Shown: positions 1-11,425 of the stretch, piece after piece
Numbering within the stretch: position 1 is the first letter of the stretch
Layout: the number at the start of each line of letters is the position of its first letter
Assembly: GCF_949987535.1 (NCBI RefSeq)
Contig: NC_080081.1
Coordinates: forward strand, 68,593,603 to 68,657,602
DNA from: Balaenoptera acutorostrata
Lineage: Eukaryota; Chordata; Mammalia; Artiodactyla; Balaenopteridae
Reading direction: 5' to 3'
DNA: 64,000 nt
Program-made: the position numbers and the translations under genes
The notes under the pieces: model-generated
The model's input: only the letters and a program-made list of their open reading frames with translations
Database searches by the model: none
What the model was told of the DNA's origin: nothing

Positions 1-34
1 AAGGAACCTGCCCTGAGTCACACAGTTAGTGACT

Positions 35-190
35 GGTTCTGGTGCTGGCTCCACCAATGACTGACAGCACAACCTAAACAGGCCTTGGTCTCCTTACCTG
101 TCAAAGAGGAGAAAAATGCCAGCATTGCCTGTTTCCACGAGATCAAAGGGGACAGTGATGTGAAAGTGTTTTGAAAAGCACAGAGTGGGT
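35..190 (+). repeat. MIR SINE fragment, plus strand
   Basis: The order of blocks matches the MIR core: a segment like 'ctggctccaccaatgactga', then a 'ggtctccttacctgtcaaag' stretch corresponding to the MIR 'cctcagtttcctcatctgtaaa' region, then a GATG/GTGAAA segment. It is strongly diverged, so the edges are approximate. Confidence 0.5.
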
Positions 191-239
191 GATTTAAGGT
201 GGTACTAGAGGAATTCTTTCCCCCATTTATACCATAAGC

Positions 240-335
240 TCCTTGGGAGAATATGTCTCACATTGATTTGTCTGTGCCCTCAAGGGTAGTACAGAACAAG
301 CTCTTGATAAATATGCACTGAGTGAATGAATGAAG
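240..335 (+). repeat. L2 3' end fragment
   Basis: It resembles the L2 3' terminus: 'ctcttgataaatatgcactg' followed by 'agtgaatgaatgaa' parallels the consensus 'gctcaataaatatttgttga' with its 'atgaatga' tail. An old, inactive LINE tail. Confidence 0.5.
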
Positions 336-634
336 AAACACATGATAAAGGAACTTAGATCTGGTGGTTACTGTCCTCTCCCGATACAAACTCAAGCTAT
401 TTTGCATGAACAGTTTTGCTTTAAAATCGCTTTCCTCCAAGCCCCTGGGAAGTTCTGGGCAATGCCTCTAGCTCCCCTCTGAGAAAACCTTATCACATAC
501 AGGTGTGAATCAAAGAGGCTGTCTTTCTGGTCCCTGGCAAGAAGGGTGTGTTGGCTTAAGTGGAAATGAGCAAAGGTGAGAAGAGCAAGTATTTCATTTT
601 CTGGGAACCAGCAGAAGATAAGAACATCAACAAT
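336..634. other. Unassigned sequence, no gene seen
   Basis: No recognisable repeat or convincing coding frame was found. A minus-strand frame of 83 codons here resembles no protein known to me and is about the length expected by chance. Confidence 0.5.
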
Positions 635-651
635 TTTTAACATGAGATTTT

Positions 652-1445
652 TTTTTTAACATCTTTATTGGAGTATAATTGCTTTACAATGGTGTGTTAG
701 TTTCTGCTTTATAACAAAGTGAATCAGCTATATGTATACACACATCCCCATATCTCTTCCCTCTTGCGTCTCCCTCCCTCCCTCCCTATCCCACCCCTCT
801 AGGTGGACACAAAGCACCAAACTGATCTCCCTGTGCTATGCGGCTGCTTCCCACTAGCTATCTATTTTACATTTGGTAGTGTATATATGTCTGTGCCACT
901 CTCTCACTTCGTCCCAGCTTACCCTTCCCCCTCCCTGTGTCCTCAAGTCCATTCTCTACATCTGCGTCTTTATTCCTGTCCTGCCCCTAGGTTCTTCAGA
1001 ACCTTTTTTTTTTTTTAGATTCCATATATATGTGTTAGCATATGGTATTTGTTTTTCTCTTTCTGACTTACTTCACTCTGTATGACAGACTCTAGGTCCA
1101 TCCACCTCACTACAAATAACTCAGTTTCGTTCCTTTTTATGGCTGAGTAATATTCCATTGTATATATGTGCCACATCTTCTTTATCCATTCATCTGTCGA
1201 TGGACACTTAGGTTGCTTCCATGTCCTGGCTATTGTAAATAGTGCTGCAGTGAACATTGTGGTACATGACTCTTTTTGAATTATGGTTTTCTCAGGGTAT
1301 ATGCCCAGCAGTGGGATTGCTAAGTAGTTGTATTTTTAGTTTTTTAAGGAACCTCCATACTGTTCTCCATAGTGGCTTTATCAATTTACATTCCCACCAA
1401 CAGTGCAAGAGGGTTCCCTTTTCTCCACACCCTCTCCAGCATTTA
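652..1445 (-). mobile_element. 5'-truncated L1, minus strand, with TSD
   Basis: Read on the minus strand, this is the C-terminal end of ORF2 followed by the L1 3'UTR and poly(A), which appears as a T run at about 650-657. A 17-bp direct repeat, ttttaacatgagatttt, flanks it at 635-651 and 1446-1462; this target-site duplication shows ordinary L1 retrotransposition with 5' truncation. The ORF2 remnant includes the conserved stretch around 'YYSAIKRNE' and ends near 1015. The 3'UTR is of the same type as L1 copies 1 and 3 and differs from copy 2. The exact TSD suggests a fairly recent insertion. It cannot move by itself. Confidence 0.95.
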
Positions 1446-1507
1446 TTTTAACATGAGATTTTAATCAAGACTCATAGTCTCACTTCTGACAAAACTGTTT
1501 TTGAGAT

Positions 1508-1509
1508 TC

Positions 1510-1544
<35 letters not shown>

Positions 1545-1612
1545 TATATATTTATGCATACATATTCACATATGCATATATGTTCATATAGACAGATAGA
1601 CAGAGAGGCACT
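1508..1612. repeat. (TA)n/(CA)n microsatellite with GACA/GATA edge
   Basis: A run of TA dinucleotides from about 1510 passes into CA dinucleotides, then imperfect 'catatatgcatatatg' sequence and 'agacagatagacaga'. A compound simple repeat, likely to vary in length. Confidence 0.9.
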
Positions 1613-3384
1613 TGTGTGTATTGCTTTTAAACATCAATCAGGACAGTTGTGCATGCGGGCAGTAGAACCCCTAAAACTGGACTCATGGGGGAATGTGGAA
1701 AAAGAGGGAAAGGTGGCTTTGCGTCTGGTCCCATGAAGGGCCCACCTGCTCTCTGAAGGGCCAGGAAGCACTTTGCTCTACAGCAGGAAGCACTGCAGTC
1801 AGCCACAGCTGGAGCTGCCTTGGGGATGTGTCGCTGCCACCAGCCAACTGTGTTGGGAACTCGGCCCCACCGGCAGCCAGCTCGATCTGTGCCAGTGTTT
1901 GGCAAATTTCCCCAAGTGGAAATCTGCCAGTTTAAATGAAGTGGTGCTCTGTGTATGCTGTTCCCTCTGACTCTCGGTAAAATAATCACTACTTCACCTC
2001 TTTTATTGCCTTGTCGATCATCTGATAGGAGGCGGGGGCAGGGGTGGGGGTAGGTACTGCTTGATGTGAGCGGTGAATTCCCAAGGAAGGAAGCATTTTA
2101 GTGGGTAACTGAAAACCAAAGATAATCTTCCCAGCTGGTTGGGGTGGAGGAGAGGTGCTGAGAGGGGAAGCACACATCCTGACCTCAGGGTGATCAGGCA
2201 GATGGATGGGAAAGCGTGATCCTCACCATCTGGGTAATCCATGTGTACAAAGTCGTTGGTTAACTGTACGCACCCTTTGCAAAATAGCATATGTCACAGC
2301 CACCCAATACCATCCATGACTGAAACCTGTTCAAATTTGCGAACAGCCTGGAAGAACAATAAGAAAACTCTTAATTGGGGTCTGTTTGTGCTTCCCTTAT
2401 AAAAGAGACTGATGTGTTGAAGGTCTTGTGATTCATTTACAAGCTTTGGAACCATGTGTGAGGGCTGACCCAGGCAGGGCCTCCCCAAAGGACAAGGATC
2501 AGCATTTTAATGTCACCAAGGATGGTTTTATGTGCTATAACCTTTGTTGTCCCCAGTTCTATTCACGATGAACAATTTATGTAAAAACAAATGAACAAAT
2601 AAAACTACTGGGAGATGATTAGCTTTGAAGTATGAAGTGTCTACCATCTTGGTTTCTTTACACGTGCTAATTGCTTTCCAGTGACCCACATGGAAAAGGA
2701 CCTAAGGTTGGAACAATTATTGCTGGAGTATCTGGTGAGATTATATGAAAGGACATTACAGGCTGTAAAGTGATATACAAATAGGAGTGGATATTTATAG
2801 TAATAATAGAAGCTATCCTACATATTCCTTCCTGGATCTCTCCCCTCTTTGATTGCAGAGCCTTTACTTACAGCACAGACACGTACGTGCAAGAATCCCC
2901 AGATTACATGAGGGAGGCTCTTGTGCCTGTTACTTTTCTCCCTCTGGCCCTCATCCATTCTGTACAGTTCTCTCCTTCTTCATGAGGATGTAGGATTCCT
3001 AAGCTTTTCTCTGGCAGTTCAGAAGTCCTCCTGTCCCCCAGTGGACCCTCCCCAACCTACTTTCTCTTTGTATCTTTCTGCCCAATCTACATTTTAGTTG
3101 TCACAGCTTTTCTGGGTGGAACCCTTAGTTGTTTGTGTCCTTGCTCACCAGTGGAAAGACCAGGTTGTACACACAAAAAAGGCATTGTATTTTTTCTGCA
3201 CATCTAATTTGTAGCAGAGTTCAATTTAGGGTCCTTTTGCCCATAGAATGGTGGAGAGGGACAAGACAACAACAGGCTCTCACCAAGCATGAGACAGGAG
3301 ATTGTTTCTTGACTTTCCTGGGGTTATTGACTGCTTAGGTGTTAGGCTCTGTGGTCACCTGACTATCTTCTCCTAACTTTTCAT
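1613..3384. other. Unassigned sequence, 1.8 kb
   Basis: No repeat family or gene was recognised. Overlapping frames of 60-120 codons at 1627-2290 on both strands have no recognisable domain. A short G-rich run 'ggcgggggcaggggtggggg' lies near 2032-2051. Confidence 0.5.
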
Positions 3385-3590
3385 TTAGCATTGCCACTTG
3401 CTGGCTGCTGATCCTGGGCAATTATTTGATATCTCCAATCTCTGTTTTCTCATCTATAAAATGAGAATGATAAATAGTACCTGACTTATAGGGTCGCTCT
3501 GAAGATTAAATGAGAGAGTTCTTGGGAAGTGCTTGGACATGGCCTCACACACACTAAGCACTCAATAAATGCTAGCAATTATGATTCTTC
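3385..3590 (+). repeat. MIR SINE, plus strand, well preserved
   Basis: Nearly the full MIR core and 3' half can be followed: 'gccacttgctggctgctgat', 'tgttttctcatctataaaat', 'gaagattaaatgagag' and the terminal 'actcaataaatgctagcaat'. An ancient tRNA-derived SINE mobilised by L2. Confidence 0.88.
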
Positions 3591-3599
3591 CTGTCATCA

Positions 3600-4062
3600 C
3601 CTTGTCATATGTATGGACATGAAATCTGCCATTTTCCTGGACTTCTGACCCTGGGACCCCAAGAGTACAGGATGGATGCTTACAAGCAAGTTGGCTAGAG
3701 AATTTTGCTTATTTGAACATTTGCTATTTGAGGAAAACTCAAATTACCTTTGATCAGTACTCAGTTACCATGTAAAAAATGAAGATCACAAGTACAACAG
3801 TTTCCATTTGTGGAAGGTTTAATTCTACATGGATTGTCTCATCTAATGACATCAGTGCAATGAAATGAGGGGGCTACTAATCAAACCTGGGTGCCTTTGA
3901 CTCTGAACTGAGTCACTGCCTCCTTTCAAGGGAAGGGGTGTCTGAGAACCAGGACCCACAGGAGCCCAAGATCACGCTCGGAGGCATTAGGGAAACATAT
4001 CACTGTCATCTTTCCACAAACGACACAAGCTTGTTTGTGGAAGCACCATAAGTCACAGCCTG
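3600..4062. other. Unassigned sequence
   Basis: No gene was seen. A weak similarity to the reverse of MIR/L2 around 3820-3900 ('ggattgtctcatctaatgac') is too diverged to call. Confidence 0.45.
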
Positions 4063-4160
4063 CATTTCACATATTCCATATTAGTTTCTAAAATTGTCCG
4101 TAGAAATTTCAAGAGAGCCCCTTTCCCAAATAAACTCAGCCAGAAGCTTCTTCTGAGCAA
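4063..4160 (+). repeat. Unnamed diverged local repeat, copy A
   Basis: This segment aligns with 5198-5290 in the same orientation. Shared blocks include 'tttcccaaataaactca', followed by 'gccagaag' here and 'accagagg' there, and 'tttctaaaattgtcc' against 'tttccaaaatggtcc'. By eye they are about 75-80% identical over roughly 85 bp. I do not recognise the family; it may be a small local duplication or an uncatalogued repeat. Confidence 0.7.
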
Positions 4161-5197
4161 AACCAGTTGACAGCCCGAATGATTGCAAACTCATGTCTAA
4201 CTTGGTAGAGCATCCGGGTTATTTATAGTGCAGCTTATTATATTTGGCTTAATATGAGCTTTCATTTTCCTCAAAGAGATGCAGGATGGATCTTTTAAAA
4301 GAAATAAGTAAATAAAATTTAAAGAAAAGAAAAGAAAAGCAATAAAAAGCAAGTCACTCTCAGAGGTACTAGAATTTGGCAAAGGGGAAGAATATCTCAG
4401 CATGTCCTAAAGATAATGGCATCTCTCTTGCAAATGAGGAGCATAAATCTGCCCATTTGCCAAACCCTTTAGCAGGACTCTGACCTGGCATTTCTCCCAA
4501 GTCTCTACCCACTAGTTAGAAAGAACACGGTTCACTAACTGTCCAACCAGTTTAAATTTAATCTGATCTATTGTGTGTGTATATGCAACCCTTCAGCTAA
4601 TGTTTAGGTACTTTAGAAAAAAGAAAAAAAACCTTAGTCATTTAGGTAGCCCTTCCCCTCCCCCTTTCTCTGCTTCTATCCCTAGAATAGAGTCCAATTG
4701 TGTGTAAGGGAGGATCTCACTCCTTTCCCAGTTGCTGGCGAGAAGAGACCCCCTGCCTCTCTAAGCCCAAACCCTGAGGTTTTATGTCATCGGCTATCAG
4801 GGCTCCTAGCTTTGCTATCAAAGACAGAAAGGTTGTCTTCTCACTAGAGGAAAATCGGGCAATATAATTCTTCCAGGCATGGCCATGGACGTACTAAAAG
4901 CGAGTGAGAATAAATATGTAAAAGCATTCAGCAAATTCTCTATCACAACAGCCACCTGGTTTTCGGGGCTATTGCTCTGTTGTGAAATCCCAATTTGCAT
5001 GGGAGCAGTTAAATATTACCTCCAGCTTTCTCTCTGCAATCTTTCTATAATATTTCTCAAACCCTTCCCCATCCCTGCATTTAGACAGATATCTTGGGCC
5101 AACCCAGACCAAGGTGAAAAACTCAGGCAGGCTAAAAGAGAGTACATTAATAATGTTTAAAGACTACCCCTTTACAGATGTAACCCCTACTCCCACT
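4161..5197. other. Unassigned sequence with an A-rich patch
   Basis: An A-rich stretch of AAAGA units lies at 4318-4350 and a short A run at 4617-4632. A plus-strand frame of 93 codons starts at 4879; it has hydrophobic stretches but no recognised domain, and I do not treat it as a gene. Confidence 0.5.
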
Positions 5198-5290
5198 CCA
5201 TTCCACATTGTCTGTATTTGTTTCCAAAATGGTCCCTGAATATTTTAAGAGCCTCTTTCCCAAATAAACTCAACCAGAGGCTGAGCACCC
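5198..5290 (+). repeat. Unnamed diverged local repeat, copy B
   Basis: Partner of the segment at 4063-4160, about 1.13 kb downstream in the same orientation. It lacks a 2-bp step and a 4-bp block found in copy A. There is no poly(A) tail, TSD or terminal inverted repeat to suggest a mechanism. Confidence 0.7.
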
Positions 5291-7089
5291 ATTTCACATT
5301 TGTGAAAAATCCTATTTGCCATGTATATACACCACACATGCCAGGTCCAGGCCCAAGCACCAAAATCCTTTACCTTTTTTCCTGGACAGGATTGGGTGCT
5401 TTGTAAATAGAGGGGGGAAATCTCATCATTGGTCCTAATGCTATAAAATAAAATCCAGAGAGAAGACGAATTAATGTTCACTTAGTATTCACCAAACATA
5501 GGGAATTTGAGCATGAACTAGTGTCTGATATGATCTAAATGAATGATGAGGGTTAAAGGAATAAAGGACGGGGAAATCTCCCTGGAGTAGGAGGTGCTGC
5601 AGAGCGGATTTTCAGTTCTCCGTGTGGGGTGAGCGGAGGGCTTTGGACAAATGGGACTCTGCCTTCAGCTGTGTCCACCTGGGTGTTAGCTGTTGACTAG
5701 TAAACTGAGAAACATCTGCAACACCCAGGAAAGCACAGCCAGCAGCTGTGTTCAGTCCCTAAAAAAAGAAGTGACTGGAAATATGGAACTCATTTTCATG
5801 AGCAAAGCAAAGGGGACGCCATTGACGCGTTGGAGCTGCAGAACCAGCTAGGAAGAGTGTCACAGCAGTGACTGCTCCTTGCAGGGCCCTGCTCACTAAC
5901 TAACACACAGGCGAGGCCAGTGACAGGGGGGCTTTCTCCGGCTGTCAGATCATTTTCAGAAACTGCAATTCATGTCATGCTAATAGCTCAGTCTATAATT
6001 AGGCGTATTTATCTATGTCCCTGGGATATGTCTCCTGCCTTTCTGTGCTTAGTTTCCTCCAAGAACAAATAATCCAGAAGAGTTATGAGTCTGCAGAGGG
6101 GCGAGTGGGAGTGTGTGTACATGTTGAAAGCACTGTTATCAAATGGCCTAAGTGCAATCTTCTCATTGACCAAATGCGTGAGTAGATATTGTCTATTCTC
6201 ATGGGAAGAGGAGTCTTTGGTGCTTTCCAGAAAGGACTGGGAAGGAAAACATTTTCTTCTCTCTGCCACAAATTTACTATGGTTGTGCTATTTCTGTATC
6301 TTCCTATATTAGGTCAAAGGAGTACACCTTTGCTATGACTTTAGTCTGCTTGGAAAGATGATAAATAAAAACAGTGTGTCACCCTACAGCACACAAATTC
6401 CTCTCAGGAGATTTCTCTTACCATTATAACACAACTCATGTACAGACAAGTGTGGCTACCAGCATCAATCGATATATTAGATATCAGTAAAGTTTAATTT
6501 TTTTTAAGAAAAAAAACAAAAACCAGCATGTCAATTAACATTTTTAAAGTATTTGGAAAGCCATAAAAGCTGCTGCAGGTTGAAGAGCCTGAATGTAGCT
6601 ATACGCTTTTCTCCTTTCCTTTATTTCCATCTATTTTGCAACTCAAGAAGGGAGACCTTATCATCAGTTGGACTGGTTAATTATGCAAGGACTGACAAGG
6701 CAATTGGAAGAAAATTGGGTGGTCTAGCATTTTATTGGGCCTTGATCGGCTTGATTCTCCACGTCTGTGGGTTTTCTGGGTTGATCTTCCTGCCTGAAAA
6801 CTGATGCAAAAAAGGCCACCTTTTGTACTTTTCTCCTTTTCCAGGGAAACTAAGGAATCAGCCAGCTGCCACGTGGCTTGTTGCTCCCTGGGAAATCATG
6901 TTCATGCATGAATAATGTTCGTCCTCTAAATTCCAACTCTTCCGCTGGGGCTCTCATACCACCCTTGTAACAAGCATGGGGCGCCCTCCAACCCAGACTG
7001 CCAGTCAGGAGAAGATGTGATAATTTTAAGCTGTTTTCAATAGATGTTTTCTAGATGATAAGGATTGGAATCCACTTTTTTAAAGCAAA
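5291..7089. other. Unassigned sequence, 1.8 kb
   Basis: No gene or recognised repeat. The stretch 5930-6030, containing 'catgctaatagctcagtcta' and 'taattaggcgtattta', keeps CpGs and homeodomain-like TAAT cores and could be a conserved non-coding element; this is inference only. Short A and T runs lie at 6495-6520. Confidence 0.45.
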
Positions 7090-7315
7090 TATCTGTTGGA
7101 TGCTTATTCTGTGGCAGTTCTATCTCATTTAATACTCAGAACAATCCTAAAGATAAGTATTTTCATATCCCCATTTTCCAGACAAGATAAGGAAACTAAA
7201 GCATGGCGAGGTTAAGTTACTGGCCCAAGGACCCACAGGTAATATGAGGCTGGGGTAGGATTCAAACCCTGGTCTGCTGTGCATAGAGCCTGTGTCACCT
7301 CTTTGTTATCCTGTC
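7090..7315 (-). repeat. MIR SINE, minus strand, nearly complete
   Basis: Read on the plus strand it follows the reverse of MIR: 'tctcatttaatactcagaac', 'tatccccattttccagacaa', 'ggttaagttactggcccaag', 'attcaaaccctggtctgctg'. One of the best preserved ancient SINEs in the window. Confidence 0.9.
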
Positions 7316-7549
7316 ACAGGGTCTGGGTTCTTGCTTGCCACTTAAACAGCCTGCCTCTTCTCACAGAAAGAGAAAGGTATTTGCACTGAGGTTTTGTTTA
7401 CTGATATGGGAGAATAGAATATTGGTCACTAATCCACTAATTTCATTAAACCACAGCCCTTATCATTTACCCAGATTATTGGTTGTTTTTACTCCTTCCT
7501 GGTAAAGGCAAAGGACTCTGGATGAGGCTGAATATTATTTTTATGGATC
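7316..7549. other. Unassigned sequence
   Basis: No gene or recognised repeat seen. Confidence 0.5.
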
Positions 7550-7602
7550 ATGTATGTATATATATATATATATATACAGATACATATATATGTAAACTAA
7601 CA
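7550..7602. repeat. (TA)n microsatellite
   Basis: A near-perfect TA run at about 7556-7576 is bordered by 'catgtatg' on the left and 'cagatacatatatatg' on the right. Confidence 0.9.
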
Positions 7603-8015
7603 GTCATCCAAAGTAAATTAAACAACAAAAAAAAAACATTTAGATGGGAACTCAGCTCCAGGACTCACAGAAGTTAATAATCAGAGCAACTATCAGGTAT
7701 TAGTATTTGTTTTGTAGAATCAGGTCGTATGCCATCACTTTCACGAAGCTTAAATTTTCTAAATTTCAATTGGCCATCAGTCTATGTCAGAGACTTCTGC
7801 TCTTGAAGTCAAGCTTGGCTGAACATGTCTAATAGAAAGCCTGCCAAAGCTGTAGCCGTCACTGATTCCAGTGTGCCCGAGTGGGACTCCCTATGTGACG
7901 CTGGAGAGTCTGGGAATGCAGAACTCCAGTAACCCGGCAAACTTAGCTATGACAACACTGTCAGCCGCCTCCATCACATCTTCACCAGAGCTCTCCTCAA
8001 CCATGCCTTTGTCCC
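7603..8015. other. Unassigned sequence
   Basis: No recognised repeat. A plus-strand frame from 7871 runs into the MLT1 LTR that follows, so it is not a gene. Confidence 0.45.
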
Positions 8016-8369
8016 TGTGGGCTGTTATAACAAAGTGCCAGAGATGGATGGCTTGTAAACAACAGAAATGTATTTCTCACAGTTTGGAGCCTGGGAGGTC
8101 CAAGTCCAAGGTGCTAGCAGATTCAACCAGTCCAGGGTCTGGTGAGAGCCCATTCCTTGACACTATCTTTTTGCTATAACTTCATGTGGAGGAAAGAAGG
8201 AACGAGGAGTATCTCTGGGGCCACTTTTGTAAGGACTAATCCCATTCATGAGGGCTCCACTCTCATGACCAAATCACCTCCCGAAGGCCCACCTCCCAAA
8301 ATCCTCACCTAGGAGGTTAGGATTTCAACATACACATTTTGGAGGGACACAAATATTCAGTCCAGAGCA
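8016..8369 (-). mobile_element. MLT1-type MaLR solo LTR, minus strand
   Basis: It matches the reverse complement of the MLT1A/B LTR: 'gctgttataacaaagtgcca', 'aacagaaatgtatttctcac', 'actaatcccattcatgaggg', and the end 'ggacacaaatattcagtcca'. This is an old non-autonomous LTR retrotransposon of the ERVL-MaLR group. No internal region is attached, so it is a solo LTR. Confidence 0.87.
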
Positions 8370-10705
8370 ACTTGCAAAATAGGTTTGTTTGAATCTTATC
8401 TCCACTTCTTTCTGCTCTCGTCCACTGTGGGCCAAAGGACAGACTGAAGAAGAAAATTCACAAGAAAGGGAAGAACTAAGTCTGCAAACACATGGAGAAG
8501 AAAGTGTTGTGAATCCTTGAAAACTGCAAATATCCATGAGGTTTAATCAACTCTGGGTAAAATAAATCCTCTTTTGAAATAAAAGGGCAAACATTACACA
8601 TTTGAGACAAAATACCAAAGGGTGACAAAGCTAAGCTCTTCCTTTTATCCAGAGTTAGCAACTCCATCAAAATTACTGTTTTTCTTATTGCTAAGCAAAG
8701 TCAAGGCACCCTGAAGATTATATGGCTGTAACTTTAAGCCCATCTAGGAATCAGCTAATTTCACTGGTAGCCATGAAAGGAACAGCAGAATTGACACAGA
8801 TTCATTTAATCAGCTGGCGATTCAACCAATATTTATTTGCCTTGTTATTAAGATACCTGCACATACAGGCTAACATCCAAGAATTTTGACATTTTTGTAA
8901 ATGAAAAGATAATACTTAATTGACAGGAAAATTCTTTTTAATTAGAAAAGCATCCTTGCTGAATGGTTTTAATCACAGGAGCACCAGCTTCAAATGGTTG
9001 GGTAAGAATCCAGAGACATAGGACACCAAAACTCCTTAGTGAAATAGCCTGGCAACTTAACTGCAATATTGGCAGTTAAGAAAATATGGCACTTTCAAAC
9101 CACAGGTGTGTTGGATTATTTTTTAAATATAAAGAATGTGATACATTTCTGCAAATGTATTAAATCACCATGATTTTAGAATTTTGCTTGCTTCCGTTTT
9201 GTCAGCAAATTGAATGGTTAGTTGCTGTATGTTCTTTAGCCTAATAGAAATTCCAAGGGAAGAGCAGAGCCCATTTTGGCCTTTATTCAGTAGGCATTTG
9301 ATGTCCTCTTTAAGAGGTCCATCTTTCTTGTTCTACGTAATGATGGTAAAACAAATTTCTGCTCATTATATCTTTAATATATGTTTATGACTGTTGGGAA
9401 AATTAATGACACTTCGGCTAGCATTTACCGTGTGTTTATTTTCTGAGCAAGGCTATCCATACTGTGGATGACAATTCATCCATACATGTGTGGAATAAAT
9501 TATCAGGCTTCTTAAATTTCTTTTAAATAAAAGACTACAATTCACAGGGATAAAAGGGGGGTTGATTTTTAAGATTCTCTTTGGATTTTACCACATTCTT
9601 TCCTTTCTTATTATCTGCAGTGAAATGATCAAAGGATAGAAAATAGCATTACCTAATTAGGTTGTATGGACCCCCAGTTGGACGCTAGTCTGGCCAAGGG
9701 ATTTGCTTTTAAGGAGTAAGGACAATAGTGGGAGGAGTGAGAGTAATGATGGGCAGGCTTATGCATTAGTTTTCTGGGAAAGAGGTGGGGCTTTCCTGGA
9801 AATGGGGTGCTACCTATTTTCTTCCTTTTTTGGTCAGTGACTTCTGGTCATGGCCACCTGTAGATGTGTCATTCAGTTTGCTAATGTAGTAAAATCAGTG
9901 TAGAACAGTAAAATCAGGGTCTGTTGGAGGTCAGATTTGTCGCCGTCTTGGTTTCAAATGATTCTATCTGGTTTTTGCTTTTCTCTTTCTTTAGCTTCCT
10001 TTCTTTGTGTCCAAACCCTGTGACTTAAAGATATATGTTAGTTTCTGTTAAAGAGAGGGGTTGGTAGGTTTTGAGCAAGGGTCTAGTGGCAACTCTGGTA
10101 ACAACAGTACTTGAGAAAGTACATGTATACACAGATTCTTTGCCATTCACTTCATCAGCGGAAAGACTTTAAAGTAGATCTTATATAAACAAATAAACAT
10201 AGGTTAGACAAGATGTTTTCATAAGATTCAAGGTTAGTAAATAATTCACTAGCATTAATATGTGCTTATGAGTCATACTTGGAAACTAAATCAGCTGCTT
10301 AGAAATGGCAGTGGAAAATACCAGTGTGAATTTAAAGTTCTAGGATGCTAACTAACTGAAAACTAGGTATTAGAAAGGGTTGTGTGAATTTGTAATTTAG
10401 TATCCATGCTCTGCATTCCTTAGCAGTCAAAAACAATTATTTTATTTGCCTGAAATCACTATCAACAAAATATTATTTGTAAGCCGTAAAGCACTAAACA
10501 CATGTAAGATATCTTTAAGATGAAAATTGTCAATCTTTTTATTTTTTTACTCATTTTACATTTTACTCATGGCACTGGTAATTTAACTTTTCAGACCAAT
10601 AATGCTGTTTGCCTGAGGGGTAGTGTTGCTAATTCCTTAGGGGGCGGGGTACAGTAACCATTACAAATTAAAAGAGATGCCTTAACCAAAACAAGAGGAA
10701 GTCCC
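8370..10705. other. Unassigned sequence, 2.3 kb
   Basis: No coding frame above about 70 codons and no repeat I can name. The region is AT-rich. Weak MIR-like wording near 9420-9480 was not strong enough to call. Confidence 0.45.
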
Positions 10706-11095
10706 ATCTTAGTTTAGGCTGCTATAATGAAATACCATAGACTGGGTGACTTAAACAACAAACATTTATTTCTCACAGTCCTGGAAGCTGGGAAGTCCAA
10801 GATGATGGTGCTGGCAGAGTCCAGTGTCTGGTGAGAACCCACTCCCTGGTTTGCAGATAGCCATCTTCTTGTTACATCCTCACATGGCCTTTCCTTGGTG
10901 CATGTACTCAGAGAGAGAAAGCAAGCTCTCTGGTCTCCTCTATAAGGACACTAATCCCACTGTGGGGACCCCATCCTCATGACTTTACCTAAGCCTGTTT
11001 ACCTCCCAAAGGCACTTCCTCCAAGTACCTTCACATTGGGGATTAAGGCTTCAACATATGAATTTTGAGGGGGCACAAACATTCATTCCTTAGCA
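10706..11095 (-). mobile_element. MLT1A-type MaLR solo LTR, minus strand
   Basis: Almost a complete reverse-strand MLT1A: 'gctgctataatgaaatacca', 'atttatttctcacagtcctg', 'aatcccactgtggggacccc', and 'tcaacatatgaattttgagg' near the end. It belongs to the same family as 8016-8369 and 24666-25005 but is an independent insertion. Confidence 0.9.
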
Positions 11096-11259
11096 AGTAC
11101 GCATGCTGTGGTGCCCTTGGGAGTATACAAGGTAGAGAGAAAAATCAGTCTCACTCCTGAGCCTCACCTGGAGGTGCAAACTTGTCCAACGTTTGCTTCA
11201 AAGCCTGGTCCCCTCTTGACAGGCTGTCAGCTAATGACATCACCCTTGTTCCAGGGTAA
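11096..11259. other. Unassigned sequence
   Basis: Nothing recognised. Confidence 0.5.
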
Positions 11260-11425
11260 CAAGAATAGCTAACACTGACTTTGGGTCAGGAACTGTTCTA
11301 ATCACTTCACTATAATAACTAATTTAATTTACATTTAACAATTAATAGTACACCATGAGGTAGGTACTATTATTATCCTCATGTTCAATAGGTGAATGGC
11401 AGAGCTGGGATTTAAAAGGTAGGTA
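11260..11425 (-). repeat. MIR SINE fragment, minus strand
   Basis: Reverse MIR features: 'gtcaggaactgttctaatca', 'tgaggtaggtactattatta', 'ggtgaatggcagagctggga'. An internal segment is missing between the last two blocks. Confidence 0.8.

Noticed and set aside
1627..1989. 120-codon minus-strand frame
   Set aside because: Relatively GC-rich sequence with frames open on both strands and no recognisable domain or splice context.
4879..5160. 93-codon frame beginning MAMDVLKASENKY
   Set aside because: No recognised domain, no exon-like borders, and overlapping frames on the other strand; most likely chance.
9420..9480. MIR-like wording
   Set aside because: Too short and diverged to separate from chance.
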